Positions 14,413 through 14,868 of a stretch of 14,868 nucleotides of DNA are shown here, piece after piece. Position 1 is the stretch's first letter. Each line of letters starts with the position of its first letter. Location: the NCBI GenBank assembly GCA_027578815.1, contig JANBTH010000556.1:1-14868 (forward strand), given 5' to 3'. The stretch comes from Coemansia sp. RSA 1804 (Eukaryota > Kickxellomycota > Kickxellomycetes > Kickxellales > Kickxellaceae). The position numbers were made by a program, and so were the translations under genes. The notes under the pieces are model-generated. The model ran no database searches, was not told the origin of the DNA, and was given only the letters and a program-made list of their open reading frames with translations.

Positions 14413-14868
14413 TTAAGCATCTGTGGGTTGGTAGCCAACCCCACCGCGCCCACGACCGCGCCTCTGGCCATGACCGCGCCAATGCTCACTTCCCCTGCCT
14501 CTGCCTCTGCCACTGCTTCTGCCTCTGCCATTGCCTCTGCCATTGCCTCTGCCATTGCCTCTGCTGTGGGAGGGCCGAGCGCTGTTTTCATAGCCAGCGG
14601 TCTTGGCATTCGAATCGTTATCGCTTGCCTCGTCCATACTGTCGCTTAGATACTCGTCCTCAATGACAATTGGATGTTGGCCAGATACTGATGGGTGCGC
14701 ATACAAGGGCGTGCTGCTGCTGCTGCTTTTGTTGTTGTTGTGAGCGTTATTTTTGCCAGCTCCACCATGTCTAGAACTAGCGCTACTATTCTCACCAATA
14801 GACATCTTGGCCACAGGTCCAGCCAACAACGTATTTATAATACCTTGCGCATGTGTCTCTTTGCTCGC
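14413..14868 (-). CDS. RGG/GRG-box protein, C-terminal part (runs off the right edge)
   Basis: Probably an RNA-binding or nucleolar-type protein, judged only from composition; the family is not recognised. Going toward the C-terminus: a Ser/Asn-rich low-complexity stretch with runs of Asn and Ser coded by AAC and AGC repeats, an acidic stretch around EDEYLSDSMDEASDND, then a tail of RGN/RGR/GRG repeats with Trp and His, ending GYQPTDA. Such Arg-Gly tails usually bind RNA and are arginine-methylated. Three perfect 12-bp repeats (14522-14557) code for the RGNG units. The frame is open to the window edge, so the N-terminus is likely outside. An alternative is a start at the ATG at 14805, which has A at -3 and would give a 130-residue protein; a TATAAATA-like string about 30 nt upstream is too close to be a clear promoter. 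Confidence 0.6.
   Translation of the reverse strand, partial: ASKETHAQGIINTLLAGPVAKMSIGENSSASSRHGGAGKNNAHNNNKSSSSSTPLYAHPSVSGQHPIVIEDEYLSDSMDEASDNDSNAKTAGYENSARPSHSRGNGRGNGRGNGRGRSSGRGRGRGSEHWRGHGQRRGRGRGGVGYQPTDA
14522..14557. repeat. Three tandem 12-bp repeats coding for RGNG
   Basis: CCTCTGCCATTG is repeated three times without change, flanked by degenerate CTCTGC-type units. In the coding (minus) frame it gives Arg-Gly-Asn-Gly. In-frame repeats like this vary in copy number between strains. Confidence 0.8.

Overview
The window looks like nuclear DNA of a fungus. Three things point that way: a Sho1-type osmosensor (four membrane spans plus an SH3 domain, a fungus-specific architecture), spliceosomal introns crowded at the 5' end of a ribosomal protein gene, and eukaryotic promoter and poly(A) signals. 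The long intergenic stretches, pyrimidine-rich promoters and moderate GC would suit an early-diverging lineage, but the sequence alone does not fix the species.

Layout, left to right. 1-1442 has no convincing gene, only low-complexity TTTG/TTGG repeats, two hairpins and a nested inverted repeat. 1443-2699 (-) is an acyl-CoA dehydrogenase of the ACAD10/11 type ending in Ser-Lys-Leu, so probably peroxisomal. 3385-4986 (-) is the ribosomal protein eS1 (S3A/Rps1) gene in three exons; exons of 20 and 39 nt were located by eye to complete a 255-residue protein. 4987-7088 is a 2.1 kb gene-free stretch with a 53-nt pure pyrimidine tract, leading to a TATA box for the next gene. 7089-7886 (+) is SHO1. 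7887-8690 is a convergent intergenic region. 8691-10547 (-) is a membrane-anchored PhoD-family metallophosphatase. 10801-14034 (-) is valyl-tRNA synthetase, 1077 residues. 14413-14868 (-) is the C-terminal end of an arginine/glycine-rich (RGG/GRG) protein that runs off the right edge.

These are mostly ordinary core genes: translation (eS1, ValRS), lipid catabolism (ACAD), stress sensing (Sho1), phosphoester hydrolysis (PhoD) and probably RNA binding (RGG protein). They do not form an obvious pathway or cluster. All but SHO1 lie on the minus strand, each apparently with its own promoter. I found no mobile element, CRISPR array, tRNA or rRNA.

I do not see a clear undescribed system. The best leads are a two-block sequence motif shared by both eS1 introns, the combination of a PTS1 with the ACAD11-type active site, alternative hairpins in the 3' region of the RGG gene, a nested inverted repeat just beyond the ACAD poly(A) signal, and a TATA box for the PhoD gene only 26 nt beyond the ValRS stop codon.
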